64,000 bases of DNA. It comes from Cercis canadensis (taxonomy: Eukaryota > Streptophyta > Magnoliopsida > Fabales > Fabaceae). The first letter of the stretch is position 1, and every line of letters starts with the position of its first letter. The stretch spans positions 62,001-126,000 of the forward strand of contig QAOA01004577.1 in the NCBI GenBank assembly GCA_003255065.1, read 5' to 3'. Both the position numbers and the translations under genes were made by a program. Positions 36,629 through 50,615 of this stretch are shown in pieces. A model generated the notes under the pieces. It was not told where the DNA came from and made no database searches. It saw only the letters and a program-made list of their open reading frames with translations.

Positions 36629-39600
36629 CTACCCATCATGTTCCAATGGTCCACTATCATATACATCCTGATCATGTTGCTTGTCATTTGACAGGCAGTC
36701 AGCAGGTACATATGCATATCCTTTAGGTAACATTAAATTCTTCATAGATGCTTCATCTGACGTCATGACAAGCTCTTTCTCAAATGTCTCTGCATGCTGT
36801 AATTGCAAATATAGCATGAGCACTTGTTCAAATCAATTTCACCCCACCCCCACACAATAATTAAACATTCCCATATATATATATAAATAAAAAGAGTGGA
36901 AAAGAAATAGAAAATCTGAAGGATATCTAAGCCTTAAAATTAGTAATTGCAGCCAGATTAACCTTTCTTGATTTTGATCTCCATCCACTTTCGTCCAAAA
37001 GATTACATGATGGGACAGAAGCTCTATGAGGAATCTGCTTGCCAGAAAATTGCACCCTCTCCGGAATCTTATGGTTATAATGGCTTTGTGAGGTTGAGCA
37101 GTCATCATCCAATTTTGGGTCGGTGTCCATAGATACAGCAACTCTAACTCCGTGCTTGCCAGACACCGAACTGTCCACAGTTACATCATCCGATCTTTGG
37201 ACTGCTTCACTGCATGATCTGTATCCCTCCATATTCCCTTTCAGGGATGTTGTAGCTGATTCTGAACTACCATCAGGAAGGAAGAAGGGGCTATGAACCA
37301 GCACAGACCTAGCAACATGATCTCTTCTAAAGGCAAGTATGTCATGTGAGCATAGAACCAATTCCCGCTGTAATTTTTCACAGGATTAGAAGTTAGTTGT
37401 CAATGAATATGACAAGAAAGACAGCCACGTAAGTGTATCAGAGAAACCAGAAACATGAGAATGTACACTCCAACTAAATAGAGGGGAAACTTCTCTGGAC
37501 AAATTTATATAAATAATTCCCCATATCATTGAAATTACCACAAGGTCAAACACTGTCAAACACATAGCACCAAATAAAGGAAAACCTCTTGAGTGGCTCA
37601 TAGAAATCTAGTAAGGAAAAAATCCCAAGGATTACCTTTATTTTCTCACGCTTGACTATTCTTTCGCAAAGGAGACGCAATCTCTCTAATTCAACCTGCA
37701 GAAGTGCATTTACACAGAATCACTCAAGCTATTCAAAAAATTGTACCAAAAAGCCAGAACAAGTCACATCAATTAGTAACTACAACTAGCAGTGCTCTCA
37801 TATGAAGATAATCCCATGCTCATATTACTTTGTACATATATCCCCACAGATGTAGATACAAGACAATCACCATGTACAATATAGTTATGTGTACATGTAC
37901 TCAAAACAGAGGTATTTCTCAAGCACAAGCCATTTCACCCTGTTCTCACTTCCACATCTCCACTATTCCTTCTCCAGATTTCTGATCATTTATCAAAATT
38001 TCACCCGCTCTTAATTCCTCACACAGAAAGAGAAACTCTAAGTTTCAGGTGTAGAGACAATGTTAATTTTGCAGATATATCATGGTTGCTGTGGATGATG
38101 TTTCTGGTTAGAATTGAATGCCAGGATTCTCATGGCAAGATATTTATTCTGGGAGAGGATTGTCATCTTGACAACACATACTTGTCTGCTAGGTGCCAAT
38201 TTTTTATTAGTTTATTATAGCAGCATATCTTTTTCAATTAAAGAAAAAATTTCATTAAGACAAGCAAGGGGAAAGATTACAGAGGGCGAGGAGGATAAGA
38301 CATCCTCCAGAACAAAAGCAGAGAAACAAAAAAATAGAGGAAAACACAGATGTCAGTGTAACAAAGTTGTCCCTCTGAATGTCAGCAAAGGGTCCTTATA
38401 GCAGCATATGTTGTCCACTCCTCTTCTTCATAAAATCCTAACTCCAATATTTTTGTAAAAAAGTAACAAAAACTAAAAAAGGAGAAAACAAATGTTTAAG
38501 TACTGCCTTAAATGAAGGAATTGGAGAGGCACCATCACTTTCATTAAATACATACACAGATGCATAAGTACACAGAGGCAGCTATTAAGCATTTCAGAGA
38601 TGTCTTGGGCTATGTATTCAAGGAGAGTCATGCAAGGGGCATAAGTAACCTTCATTTGCAATCACCATTAGAAGCATTTCATACAGATTTCAAACAAGAG
38701 AGACTTTGTTGAAAAATTGAAATTTAAGACAACACATTTAAAAGACCATAGCATTTTAAGATCCCTAAATACTACTTAAATGTTGTGCAGTTTCATCTAT
38801 CATTATAAAACTCTGCCACTGTATGATAAGCCCAAAATCACTTTTTTAATAAGATTCTTATCAACCCATAAGCCTTTCAATTCCCTGACAGAGCATAACC
38901 TCTGCAATTTCTTACTTGATTTAATTCAGTTAGTATCGAATTTTACCACTACCTCCATACTTTTAGTATGACCTGTCCATCCAAATATAAAACAAGGCAA
39001 AGTCTTATTGTGTTCTCCACCGGACATAACTTTTTTTTAAAAAAAATAAATAAATAAAGTTTCATGGGTTTGCTACTGCCACAATACAAATGTAGATGCA
39101 ACAGATAATTCTTGATCCTACTATCTAGACCCTTACCAAGTCAAATACCTTTTAAATAGGAAAATATAGTAAATTTACATTCTTAAACATCTGACAGGGT
39201 AAAGCAACCAAAACAACATCCTAACAAAAATGAGGGAGGTGAAGATGGAAGGAGAAGTCTCACCCTAATTTGCTTGATGCTTTTTAACTCCTCAATTCCA
39301 TGCTTTTGAGTTTCAGCCTGAGCAAGTGGGAAACAGAAACATAAGATAGCATAATCCCCGATCATCAAAAAAGACATTTTACCACCAAAAAACAATTTAA
39401 ACCTTTGCCCTCTGCTCCAAGCCATGCTTTTCACAGTAAGCCTTGTGCTGCAGCTTGCCACCAGCAGTCCTTACAATCATGTAAAAGCCACTACTTCTAG
39501 CACAGGATGGATGGAATGTTGTCTGACAATGGCCATAGCTACACTGCATTCACGATATACATTTGCTTGGTAATCAAGGTTTTAATTCTGAAAACTCAAT

Positions 39601-42600
39601 TAATTGAAAGAAAGGAGCCAGAAGGAAAATAATTTCTGATGCCACTATTACCTTTATGCATACACCATGCTTACGGTGGCAGATGCAACATATACTAACT
39701 CCCTTCAACACAGTCTCCTGGCATTCAACAATATATATAGATAGCTGTTAGATAAGATTATTACATTCTTACTTTCCACATAAGGAAGGATCCAAGGAGG
39801 GGGAGAAAGAAGTTCCAAGTCTCAAATTAACATATTTACAAAATTAAGAATTATCTATTCATCAACAAACGCACATACCATTCCTTCAACAGCATTTACT
39901 TGTCCTCTTCGGAATGTAGACTCAAAAACCCACTAGAACATATAGCATTTATCAGTTAGTTACACTTCAGAAAATTAGGGAAACAAATTTAGAAGCACTT
40001 GCAAAGAAATCAAATGAGAATAACTAACCTCAGCACAGAAGGCATGGACCCATTGACCATCAGAAGACTTCCTAAAAGCACCAGTAGTACCACCACATAG
40101 ACCACATTCTGCAACAAAATAAGGCTTCTCCCAGAAATTGACAGCAGGAGCGCCAGAGCTTCTAGATGATAAATCTTCACATAATTCACAGTACCATGGA
40201 CCCATTGTTTCTTTCACACTACAATAGCAATCCAAGTGAACTGCAACCTGCAACGAATATACTTATTAAGCAAGGAAGATTGGACACCAAGTTCATGAAA
40301 AGGAAACCACATGTTAAAAACCTTGCAACTGGAGCAAACAAGGATAGGATTTAATATAGTCTCAGATCGTCTGCAGATATCACATGATCTAGGATGCTCA
40401 TTAGAAATATCAGAGGTTGGGTGACCAAAATCTGAATATTTTTCTGAAGAGGTCCTTGCCACAGCTACTCTTGGAAGCGTCTCTTTGGCTCGTGGTATTG
40501 GCTGAGAGCAAACACCAGTCCTCCCACTTAACAAATTCTGAAAATTACTATAATCTATTTAATACAAAATTAATAGCTTATTAAAAGGAAGTTATAAAAA
40601 CACAGATTATAAATGACCTCCTGTTGTCCAGATTCATCTAAGGCATCTTTCCGGAATGAAGACACCCTAGAAGAAGCTGCAGCAGCAGCAGTTGCAGCAG
40701 CTAGCACTGCCTGTGCTTCCTTATGCCTTCTCTCTTTCCTGCCCTGCTTTTTTGCCTCCCTAAGATCACATAGATACTGGTTAACAAGCACTGCATCCCA
40801 TCTTTGATGACATGCTGCATCAGTCTCCTGAGGCAAACTCTTAGCTATACTGTAGATTAAGTTATCTGCAGTTACAAAAGTAATCACAATTACTTTTTAT
40901 ATGAATGTCATAAAAAGGGAAGAAAAATCCCATATCCCAAAGTAGGTGTAACACACAGATTTTACCCAATCGAAAAAATTTCAAAGGAAACAAAGAATTC
41001 AAACATAAATTTCAAGAGCAAAGGAAATACCAGCAATTTGCTTTCTTGCAACTGAATTCTGCAATAGCCTGTGTTGAAAATATACAAGTTCTCCCTCCAC
41101 TTCATCTTCTGGAGAAGATTCGGAAACTTCCATTTTTCTAGCCATAACCAACTGCTCCATATTTTCTTGATTAGGCTTGCAAATGTCACTGCAAGTTGAT
41201 TGCTGATTTTGGTAACCAAAGCAACCACTAGCCTTTGAGGATTCATTCAAACCAGAATTTCCCTCCTCCCCAGAACCTGCTAAGTACAGAATCTATTAGT
41301 CTATTCTGAATAGCATTAAGGAAAACACTAAAACTATTACCATTTAACTCACATATAATGTCCTTCGGCAGCATCCAATTATGAATCTGCAACAATTTCT
41401 TGCTGATGTATGGGTGAATATAACTAGAAGTTGCTTCTTTCTTTCTGCATTACAAAAAATAAAACTTAACTTTTGAAAGAAGATGGTGACCTAGGCAAGT
41501 CACATTAAGGTTATGCTGTTATACACAATCAGAGACAGAAAGCAGTACATGCTGCAAATAACAAAAATATCCACTTCGAAATTCTCACATGAAACCAGGA
41601 GCAGGTGATTCCGAACCAGAATGAACCGGATAAAGCTGATCTTCAAACACAGAAGCATTCTGCAAACATACAGCAAAGTTGTCTTCAGGAACAGTGCCAG
41701 AAAAGCTGCTTTTGTAGGGTTTATCTGCAATGCCTGCATAACACAGCAGGTCACTTTAAATGAGACAGCAAGAGCAAGGACATAACAACAGGCAATGTAA
41801 CTCTTATTAAATAAATATTGAATATAGGAACACCAAAAGAGCCCACAAAAACTCATATATGTAGTTCAACTTCAACCACAAATTCACACTTAAAACCAAT
41901 TCCAAATATATGGAAATTAAATGTTTTATCAAACATGTAATTACGTCTTTCCCATCTTTTCTCAAGAAAATGAAAAGAAAAGTTTAGGAAGAAAAGAGCA
42001 CAAGTCAGTAGCACTTAGATTCTTGGTAAGATAATTTCAAGATGAAACCATACCTTGACTTTCAGGAAAAGTATCCTCCAACTTGGTTAAATTCTGCAGA
42101 AAATAAACGGAAGGGTAAATAAAATGTTCAACTTTCTTCCTTTTTGTGTGTGTGGAGCAGCTTGCATAAGGAGGCCCTCAAACTAAAATGTAAAGATAGA
42201 GCCAAGTAATTTTATAACAAAAAGTTTTAAGCTGAAGGATTGAATTTAGAAAATTCCAGTGTTGGCAGTAGCCCGCCATAGCAGAATGGCCTGGCTCCCC
42301 AGGACCCTACGGCCAAGCCAAACCCCATGGCGTGGCACTTTTAATACAGCAGCCAAAAAGCCCGCCATAGCATCCACTATGTGTATGGTGGATGGCTACT
42401 ATGGTGGACGTCATGTTTAAAAACAAGAAAATCTCATACTTTAACCTCACTTTATTCATCTCCAGCCAATGGGTTTCTTGGTATAAGTGTATTTTTGGTC
42501 CTTCTGTGGTTGTATGCCAGCTTATATGACAAATTCAATATCAAATATTATCCTGATTCTGGTCGCTATCTTGGGCTCTCAATTAAGGACCTCAGGTGTT

Positions 42601-45600
42601 GCAGAGAAATGGTGAAAGTATCACCGAGGGCTGCGAAAATCGAGCCAGAGCAATGTGATAGGTTATCTTCTTCCTCCATTGAGCTTCCTTGTTCTTGACA
42701 CCATCACAGACTTGGTCGATAGGTGATTTTCTTCCTCCAATGAGCTTCCTTGTTCCAGAAACCATCACAGACTTGGTCTATAGGTGATTTTCTTCATCCA
42801 ATGAGCTTCCTTGTTCCAGAAACCATCACAGACTTCATAGACTATACCAATTCTTGTGCTTCCTCAGTTCAGTTACTCTATGGAGACTATTTTTGTTCTG
42901 TATTAAATTTTCTTCATTTCTTCTTCCTCCTCCGATACATATTTAGACAGAATATGGGTGCTTTTATTAAATTTTATACATTTTTATTCACATTTTATTA
43001 AATTTTTATTTTAAAAATATATTTTTAATGATCGCCATGTTTTAATATGGTTGCTGCCACACCATCCACAAGCTTCATGGCTGATTTTGGCCCAACCGCC
43101 ATTTGCAGCGATCCACCATAGACAACACTGGTAAATTCAAAACTTCCACTAAACAAATATCAGTTTGGAATTGTATAACATCACTATGCCACACAAAATA
43201 CAGAAAAACCACAAAAAAATGGCAAAAATGGAAAGCACACCCCATATCACTGCCTAAATCGTACACTCAGTTGAAACTCTATCAACCTACATGATTCAAA
43301 TGTACAGCAAATGTATACACAACGTGGCTCACTCCCAACACACTATTGCCAACTTTCCCAAAGCCTAACACAGCCAAACAATGTCCTGAAGAAAGAGTAC
43401 TAGGTGACAAATCACCATTCTTTATAGACATTGCACATTCTTGAAAACTAACTACAATTAAAGGAAGTTGTCCTGCACATCTAACAGCCAGGAAGGAGAG
43501 AGAGAGACAGAAAGCAGAGGACAAACAGACTTCTGCCAAACTTCTTTTTCAATTCCTGGATAAGTAGAGAATCTGACCAAGCATTTGACAAGAGTTGCCA
43601 GCCCATCAGCACACTCCACAAGCAAGGAGTAAACTATAAAACAAATTGAAAGCAGCTCATGCTGCTACCATTGTATAGAAAGTCAAAAAACTAATTTGGA
43701 AGGAGCTTCCAATCTATATTTTTTTCCCCCAATAAAAACTTCCAATCTATATTAAGTATAGGAATGTGACTTCAAAGAAACCATTGGCTTAACTCAGATA
43801 TGCAACCACACAGACCATGTTGTCAATGATCCCTACTCTTAGTTTCATGGAGGCTGGCAGGAAAGAATTCATAAGAAGCTACCTGATAACAAAACTTTGA
43901 AGAAGCTTTCCAGAAGCTAAAAAGAATCTACACCTACAATGTTAAGGATATGGATAAAAAGTTATAACTCTGTTTAAATTAGTCAATAATTTGCTCAAGA
44001 CATAATGAGTTCAAAGATTGCTGGAATTTCCCAAGACCTAAGGAGTGCTGTTGCCCGCCCAGGGAAGGAGGGGGGAGACCATTATGATAACTGAAAGCAA
44101 CAGATTCTTAGTCCTAACATCTCACTCCTCACCATGGAATACTGACACCTTTTAATGCGTATTAAAACAACCCTTAAAGAACACGTCAATGATTTTTTCT
44201 TTTCGAGAGGGGTGGGGAGACAGTTCAGAAATAAGAAGAAAACAAGGGCATTGGCCATGTGATTCAAGATTGGTGGAGTAGTTAACATGAGGACCAACAA
44301 ATTAAATGTCAGGAAAATTATTGAAACTCTAAGACATACCATTTCAGTTGCATCTGGAATAGATGCTTCATCAGAATGTCCTGGATTTTCATGGTCAAGT
44401 TGCTCCACTCTGACCGTGTCCATTGCCATCCCATTCTCACTAGAAACTACCTCAGATGAACTTATCACTTTGTTATCCTTCAAAATCCTAATGTTGCCAA
44501 TGGTTCTTCTCCTTGGTGGTACTGACTTAACAGCAACAGGATCCAGCAAATCTGAATCTGATATTGATAAAGTATCAGAACCATCAGTAGCTCCACTTTC
44601 ATCCTTGGATGAATTGGCTAGTTTTAATTTCACTCTGGAACTTTTCTGAAATGCATTAGTATAGACATGAGCTTTCAGCCAATTGACTATTTTCCATCGC
44701 AGATCTGGAGCCATGCAAGCTTCCTGCAAAGAGAAAGTGGAGACATCAATCATAAGAAAGATAAAACAAAGAAGGACAGATAATAGTCAAACAAATCAGT
44801 TTTCACAAAGTGAACATGAAGTCGGAGTATTACATTGAGTTTTGCAGTTAATGTATCAGGTGAAATGCCAATCTCCAAAGCTACATCTTTTGCATCAACT
44901 TTTCCTCGATCAATCAACTGCCAAAAAGCAATTTTAGACTTAAACATAAACAAACTCTGCGATCATGGTATACAAAATGATTGCTTCATCCTAACATATA
45001 CACACACATGCCTTTGCACAATACCTTCTTTAAAATAAGTGCAAAACTGAGGGAGTCATTAACATCCTCATTGGTCCTCCCCACCACCCCAGTACTATTT
45101 AGTTGCTGCACACCACCAGATTCCAAAATGTCACTAGCATTGAACCTACCATCTGAGAACCCTATCTCCTGTGGCTCACTATGGCTCAATTTGTCAGGAC
45201 AACTGTCAGAAGCTACCATATGTATCCCAAAATTATCTCCATTCTTGCAACCAATTTTCAAATTGTGTTTTCTGTCCACTGACGATGCCACTGGAAGCCC
45301 ATTGGCAGCAGAAGATTCATCGCCAACAGCTACAGAACCTCCTGATGGCAAGATGTGGTTGTTCTCTTGTAATTCTGAGTGCTTGGAGCAAAAAGCTCGC
45401 AACTCAACCTGATCAAGCATAACATATAAAGACATTCGCTTATATAACAAACTCTCCGCATGACAATCAACTTTACTAAACTTGAGATACTTGTAATAAT
45501 AAGGAATCTTAACAATGGTGGAGCTGTTCTAGATTGTCTTAAACATCCTTTTTAGTTTGTCTAGGGGGAAAGAGATTTGATTTGACCAATGAATAGCACT

Positions 45601-48600
45601 CACATTATCATAACCATATTTTGCCCAAACCTCCATCCTGTACCTAGCTTCCCTTGCACAGATAGGATGAAAGGAAGTCCTGCAGGTCCCTGGGAACACC
45701 ATCCATCAGGAATGAGTTACAAGCTATTGAGCAAAATAACTCAAAGTTGTACAAGATAGTTAAGTCTAACAGCACCTTAAAACATAATATTTCAGATCAA
45801 ACAATTGATGGTAATATAGAAACTAAATCAAACGCAACAGAAAAAAAGCATGAAAAAAACGAAGGATGGATTCACATCAATCCTCAGAGAATCCTACATA
45901 GTCAAAAGTGAATCCCTAATCCTAGATCTCAAAAGATCAACAAAAAATTGTTTTGACAGCCTAAATTTTACAGGTTTCAGTAATGAATTTTTTTGCTCCC
46001 ATAATTGACATATATCCCTTTGTTGATGTTTATATAATGTATGACATATCATGTCACAGGGCTGCCAAACATTCCTCAACCCCTGGATCCTTCAATGACA
46101 CTGACTGAGGTAAGATCCATTCGAGGTCAACATTGAATGGTCGATAACCCAGGGAAAAGATAGAGGGAAACTTGCTTCTTCATCCACAAATGCAAAAATG
46201 ACTAACATGATATCCTGCCAAAGTAGCTAGACTACAGTGAAAACAAATAAGAAAAGAAATTGAGTCTGCTGAAAACATGTTATTTTTGTTCTCGATTTAC
46301 AATAGAACAGATACTGCAAATCAATAACATGCAATGCCCACTATTGCCCTTCTACTTCAAAGGGAAGGAGTTACCTTTTGAGTTTGGACCCAAAGTTCAC
46401 TGACAGACACTTTATCAAAATGGAAGCGCACGCACTCAGTGAAATGTAAGACTCTCAACCCCTAAATCACACTGATTTAAAATTACTAAAATATATCTTG
46501 TCCACATCAGCAAGAAACAAGACCAGAAGCCACCAGGGAAGAACAATTCCATCAACGTCCAGTTTTTATTTCTGCTCCAAAAGGTCAACTCAATGTCATC
46601 AGAAGCAGTGTTAAAACCCCCTGCTTCAGGTGTCTAGCTTAATCAAACATGCTGGGTAGTTGAAAACGGAAACAATAAAAGATTCTTCATTTTTTTAAAG
46701 TATATCATCAGTGTTTGGCCACTATTATATGCATGACCAACAAAGCATCAGGTATCCTTTGATGCCCCCTAGCTTCCCCTTAAAATCTCACCAGAGAGAG
46801 AGGAAAAACAAATATGCAAGACTGTGCAGAAGGACATGAACAAAAACTAGGACCAGTTTGCTACCCAAATAAACAGCATCGTTCTCCTTGAAAACAACTG
46901 CACAAAAGTAATTTCAAAATCTTTCCTAGTGTATCGCATCACTGAATTAGTCGTAATCCATAGCCCAATTGTCCAGTTCAAATGCTCCTGAGAACATTCT
47001 ATGCAAAAATTAGAAAAAACATGATTAGGATCTTCACTTTAAGATTTAATTCTGAACCAGTATAACTGTATTTGGGAAAATACAAACAAGATTACCCTTG
47101 AAGTTAACCAACCTCACCGCAATAATTTTTTGTTTTCTTTGCCCCCTCTTTCATTAAGTAACGCCGTTATTGAAATGAAAGTACCATAATTAGGTGCACA
47201 GGATTTATACAATGAACTATGCACTTCAAGAGGCAGGAAATGAATAAGCTTCAAACACTTCCATTCAGATACAATCTTCCTCCAAGGTCGAACCCACTAT
47301 TTTCATAGCAACTGATAGTTTAGTTTAATCAACCAGTAAAAATGACAGCTTAATTAAGTTTGAGGGAAGAGTTCATGCTTTGATTTTAAGCACCACTATT
47401 CATTCTGGAACTCTTATTCCTTGATCAATCTGATGTTTGCATGCTTGATCAGTACAAAAACTAACTTTGTGCAAGCCTGTAGTTAATGGACAATGAGATT
47501 TTGCACAAATAAGTTGTACACGTGAAAAAATGTCTGGCATGCACCATGATAACTGACCAGGGAAATTAAGAAAACGAACAATATAAGGATTAAACAATCA
47601 TTGGGCAGTAAATAAACACAACCATCTTTTTACCTGCAACCAAGAAACATACATGCTAAAAAATGCAGAGATAATAGACAAATACAACAGTATGCGATTT
47701 GAAACAGCAGATATATGACCCCAAATCAGTGGCATAAAAGACGCACAATCAGCCATAGTTTCCAGCTACTAGGATGCTCTCCAGGATACCAGCCAAAGAA
47801 ATGAAAATACAATACAAGAAGGCAACAAAACATACCATGGCTACACCGTACACAAGTGCCACACTTCACCTTGCATACATGACACACTAATTTGCTCCGA
47901 GTTTCCTTGATTCCTCCCACATTCATAACAGGCTCCATCTTCTTCAAGTCCTCTATATAAACCTCAGGCATCCACAGACAACAAAATAGGTGAGCGAACT
48001 CTACAGACCCAACATTTTCCCCACTTTTATTGACAGGTTTTAAGGCACCACCCTTCTTGGGGCAAAGCACACAAGGATGCACTGATTCACCAATATCGTC
48101 CTTTCGCTTACACCAGGAGCACAACCAAGACCCATACACATTGTCTTCCACACCATAGCACTTCTGGTGAACTGCAACTTTACAAGAAACACACACAATT
48201 AATTGATTGGACTCTCTGCTGGTGTCTCCCCTACTGCAGTAATGGCAAAAAGATGAGTCCCCGTCAGAAGCACTGGCAATTAAAACTTTCTCCAACCCTG
48301 CATCACCACCCAAAAGCTTCCTTTTCTTTGAAGGGCGCTCTGAAGTTAAGGAAACCTTATTCCTACAACCTAAAAGCCACTCTAAACTACCAGAAGAATA
48401 AGAAGTAGCGCCATCCTTATCATCCGGAGGCAAAACACCAGGTTCAACACTGTCAGTTTCCAACAAACCGTCCTCATTTTTCTTAGCGACACTATCTACT
48501 TTTTCATCAGTCTCCTTATCATTCTTACTACTACCTATATTGGGCCTCGGAGCATTTCCTAATACTGGAATATAAAAACACTTCCGAGTAGCTAAACTAC

Positions 48601-49054
48601 AAGATGATGCTGCCTCCAACAACGAGTCAATATCAGGCAATGTCAAGCCTCTAAAGTACTCCTCTGTCTCAATCCAAATGTTGGAACAACGTGACTTCTC
48701 GCCTGCTCTAGATGATTTCTTGTCTGCACCAGAATGAGACTTCTTATGGCGTCTCCGACTATCAGAGTGCCGGTTCAAGAAGTTTGCCAACCCATTGGGC
48801 AGAGTGGGCACAGTCGAAGTCGAAGTCGAAGTCTCTTCAGCAACATCATAAGGCGAACGCTCACTGAGTGCTTTCCGAGCCTGTGAGTAGTAATCAATTT
48901 GAAGACCAGTCGAGCTCTCAGGATTTTCCGGCTGGGTCGCCTGAATTTTGGCCGGAACCCTCGAAACTGGGCCAGGCCTCTCCTCGGTGCCGCAACCTCC
49001 TTCCGCACCCATACCCATCATCTTCTTCCGCCGGTGACATCGGCCCCCGGTCAT
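36629..49054 (-). CDS. Large PHD-finger protein with two PZP (PHD-zinc knuckle-PHD) modules
   Basis: Nineteen exons remain in frame and give 1436 residues: 49054-47836, 45689-45604, 45408-45025, 44917-44834, 44723-44340, 42093-42054, 41733-41589, 41444-41353, 41276-41031, 40865-40618, 40537-40322, 40247-40029, 39932-39879, 39717-39652, 39543-39403, 39317-39264, 37695-37636, 37367-36963 and 36796-36629. Module 1 (about 270-440) is PHD CHYCSRG...WLCSWC, knuckle CVLCPKKGGALK, then extended PHD ending SFHPICAREARYRM. Module 2 (about 1028-1205) repeats the plan, CDICRRSE...WYCELC, CGLCGGTTGAFR, TTFHPSCARSSGFYM. PZP modules, as in AF10, BRPF and JADE, read the histone H3 tail, so a nuclear chromatin-reader role is inferred. 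It resembles Arabidopsis At1g77800, from memory. The start is set at MTGGRCHRRKKM; an in-frame ATG 12 codons upstream adds a hydrophobic stretch unlike the family. Confidence 0.9.
42257..43130. mobile_element. Non-autonomous hAT element in an intron of the PHD gene
   Basis: The ends are CAGTGTTG and CAACACTG, a typical hAT terminal inverted repeat. Similarity extends inward through CCGCCATAGC-like repeats near both ends. The flanks are GAAAATTC (42249-42256) and GTAAATTC (43131-43138), an 8-bp target duplication with one mismatch. The 874-bp interior encodes no transposase and carries a 61-bp tandem repeat. It lies in the intron between 44340 and 42093, and transcription of the host gene passes through it antisense to this numbering. 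Confidence 0.85.
42657..42838 (+). repeat. 61-bp tandem repeat, three copies, inside the hAT element
   Basis: Units start at 42657, 42718 and 42779. Each contains GAGCTTCCTTGTTC and ACCATCACAGACTT. Copies 2 and 3 are nearly identical, copy 1 is more diverged and the end of copy 3 is altered. Confidence 0.85.
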
Positions 49055-49167
49055 CACCGGCAACAACAATATACAAAACCACCAAAACATTCCATCATAT
49101 AAATCGAAACCCTATCCTATATCCTGCTCTAACCTGGTTCAGGTCCGCCCATGCACCAGTGGAGAAG

Positions 49168-49280
49168 AACCCTAACCCTAAACCCAATCGAACTTCGGTT
49201 TCAGACTTTCAGAGTTCACGTGGCCAGTGTGTAATACAGAGAAGGAAGGAGAGGATAAGCCCTGGTCTAGGGTTAGGGTT
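49168..49280 (-). promoter_or_regulatory. Telo-box pair in the PHD gene promoter or leader
   Basis: 49168-49185 reads AACCCTAACCCTAAACCC on the plus strand, and 49267-49280 carries the opposite orientation (CTAGGGTTAGGGTT). Telo-boxes near the start site are typical of plant housekeeping genes. Between and beyond them (to about 49480) is GA-rich leader or promoter sequence with GAGAGA runs. Confidence 0.5.
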
Positions 49281-49299
49281 CAGTTATTCTGGTTCGTAT

Positions 49300-50615
49300 T
49301 CTTTCGGATCCGTTTTTTAGACTAGTTTGTTTTTTCACAGTTCGATTTCGCTTTCGAGCGAGGAGAGAGAAAAGAAAGAGAGAGAGATTCGCGTTTTTTG
49401 CAGGCAGTGAGGGTGGTTCGTTTTGAAAGATATTTTTATAGGTGAGAATCTCTAGTGTGTTGTGAGGCCATAGGGTTGCTTCGTGTACCATATACTAATG
49501 TACACGTGGCATATGACCACTAAAAAGATGCAAACGTGCACCTCACCTGCTTCAGTTATGCGCTCTGCTGACTAAACAGTAGCGATGAGCTCTGTTCTTG
49601 AAATTCTAAACGGTTCATTTTTTTAATCTTTTTTTAATAATATTTACAAGTAACCGAATTTCTTTAGATTTAAAACCTGCTTGTGATCTCAATTTCATAA
49701 ATAAACGGAGGTATTAAGATTCTTTATGGCTTCATAAAAAAAATTCTTTATGGCATGCAAATTTATGTTGCACGGCAAAGATACGCGTTTTGTACGAGAT
49801 AATTTTTAAAAAAATAAGATACAGATATGTCACATGTATATATATATATATATCAAATAGAATGAACAATGTTAAAAATTTTAAGCATTAAAAAATATTA
49901 ATTATTAATTTTAAGTAAATAAATAACAACTAATTAGTATTAAGTATTAATCCAAAATATAGACTATCAATTAAAATTTCAGCAATACAGACAAGTTAAT
50001 TAAAAAGAATTGGGGGTAGAGAATTGGGGCACAGACCAAACGGCGTCGTTTTCCCACATCAAGACCTGCACTACTTGATGAAAACGGCGTCGTTCCACTT
50101 AAATGAATGACCGACCCCCTCAAAACAGTGTTGTTCCACTCAGCTTCAATTATCGGCCCCCCATAATGACATCGTATCAAATGATTGGCTTTTTACAAAT
50201 GTTTCGAATGCATTTTTTTTTTATGAAACTTAACGTTTTGAAACGGAAAAAAAAAAATTAATAAATAAATTTTTTGTGTTTCCTCCACCTGATACGTGTT
50301 CCGCATTTCGGCCCCGTCCCCGAAACAGGACGTGCCATTTTCCCACGTTTCAATGCTTCTAAGATACAAACACATGGAAACATTAATTATGTAGGGAAAG
50401 TGTCTAAACGGATGAAACAAAAAGGGAAATAATTATCTTAAAATTAAAATGCATATCTCATGTCAATGTTTTTCTTATTTCAAAAAGAAATCTAGATTTA
50501 TCGATTTTTTTTATAGATAAATAAAACTAACTTTTTTACACAACATGAAACCATACAATTAATTAAAAGAAACATTACATGAGTTTCTACTTTGTAATAC
50601 TTTACATTAATTTTA
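49300..50615. other. Intergenic DNA upstream of the PHD gene
   Basis: No gene is visible. 49300-49500 is the GA/CT-rich promoter side of the PHD gene. 49600-50020 is AT-rich with an (AT)n run at 49838-49852. 50038-50135 has a repeated GC-rich motif listed separately. The remainder is AT-rich up to the MULE. Confidence 0.45.
50038..50135. promoter_or_regulatory. Three spaced copies of an AAACGGCGTCGTT motif
   Basis: AAACGGCGTCGTT occurs at about 50038-50050 and 50082-50094, and a diverged copy AAACAGTGTTGTT at about 50123-50135, each followed by T(T)CCAC. The spacing is about 41-44 bases. The core is nearly self-complementary. Similar motifs are frequent near plant gene starts; the role here is unknown. 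Confidence 0.4.

Noticed and set aside
37696..39263. Possible LINE 3' end in a PHD gene intron (around 38235-38360)
   Set aside because: The purine-rich text is reminiscent of such ends, but there is no coding remnant, poly-A tail with target duplication, or second copy to support it.
48868..49320. 150-codon plus-strand frame over the start of the PHD gene
   Set aside because: Antisense shadow of exon 1 and leader; no family resemblance, and the minus-strand gene fully explains the region.
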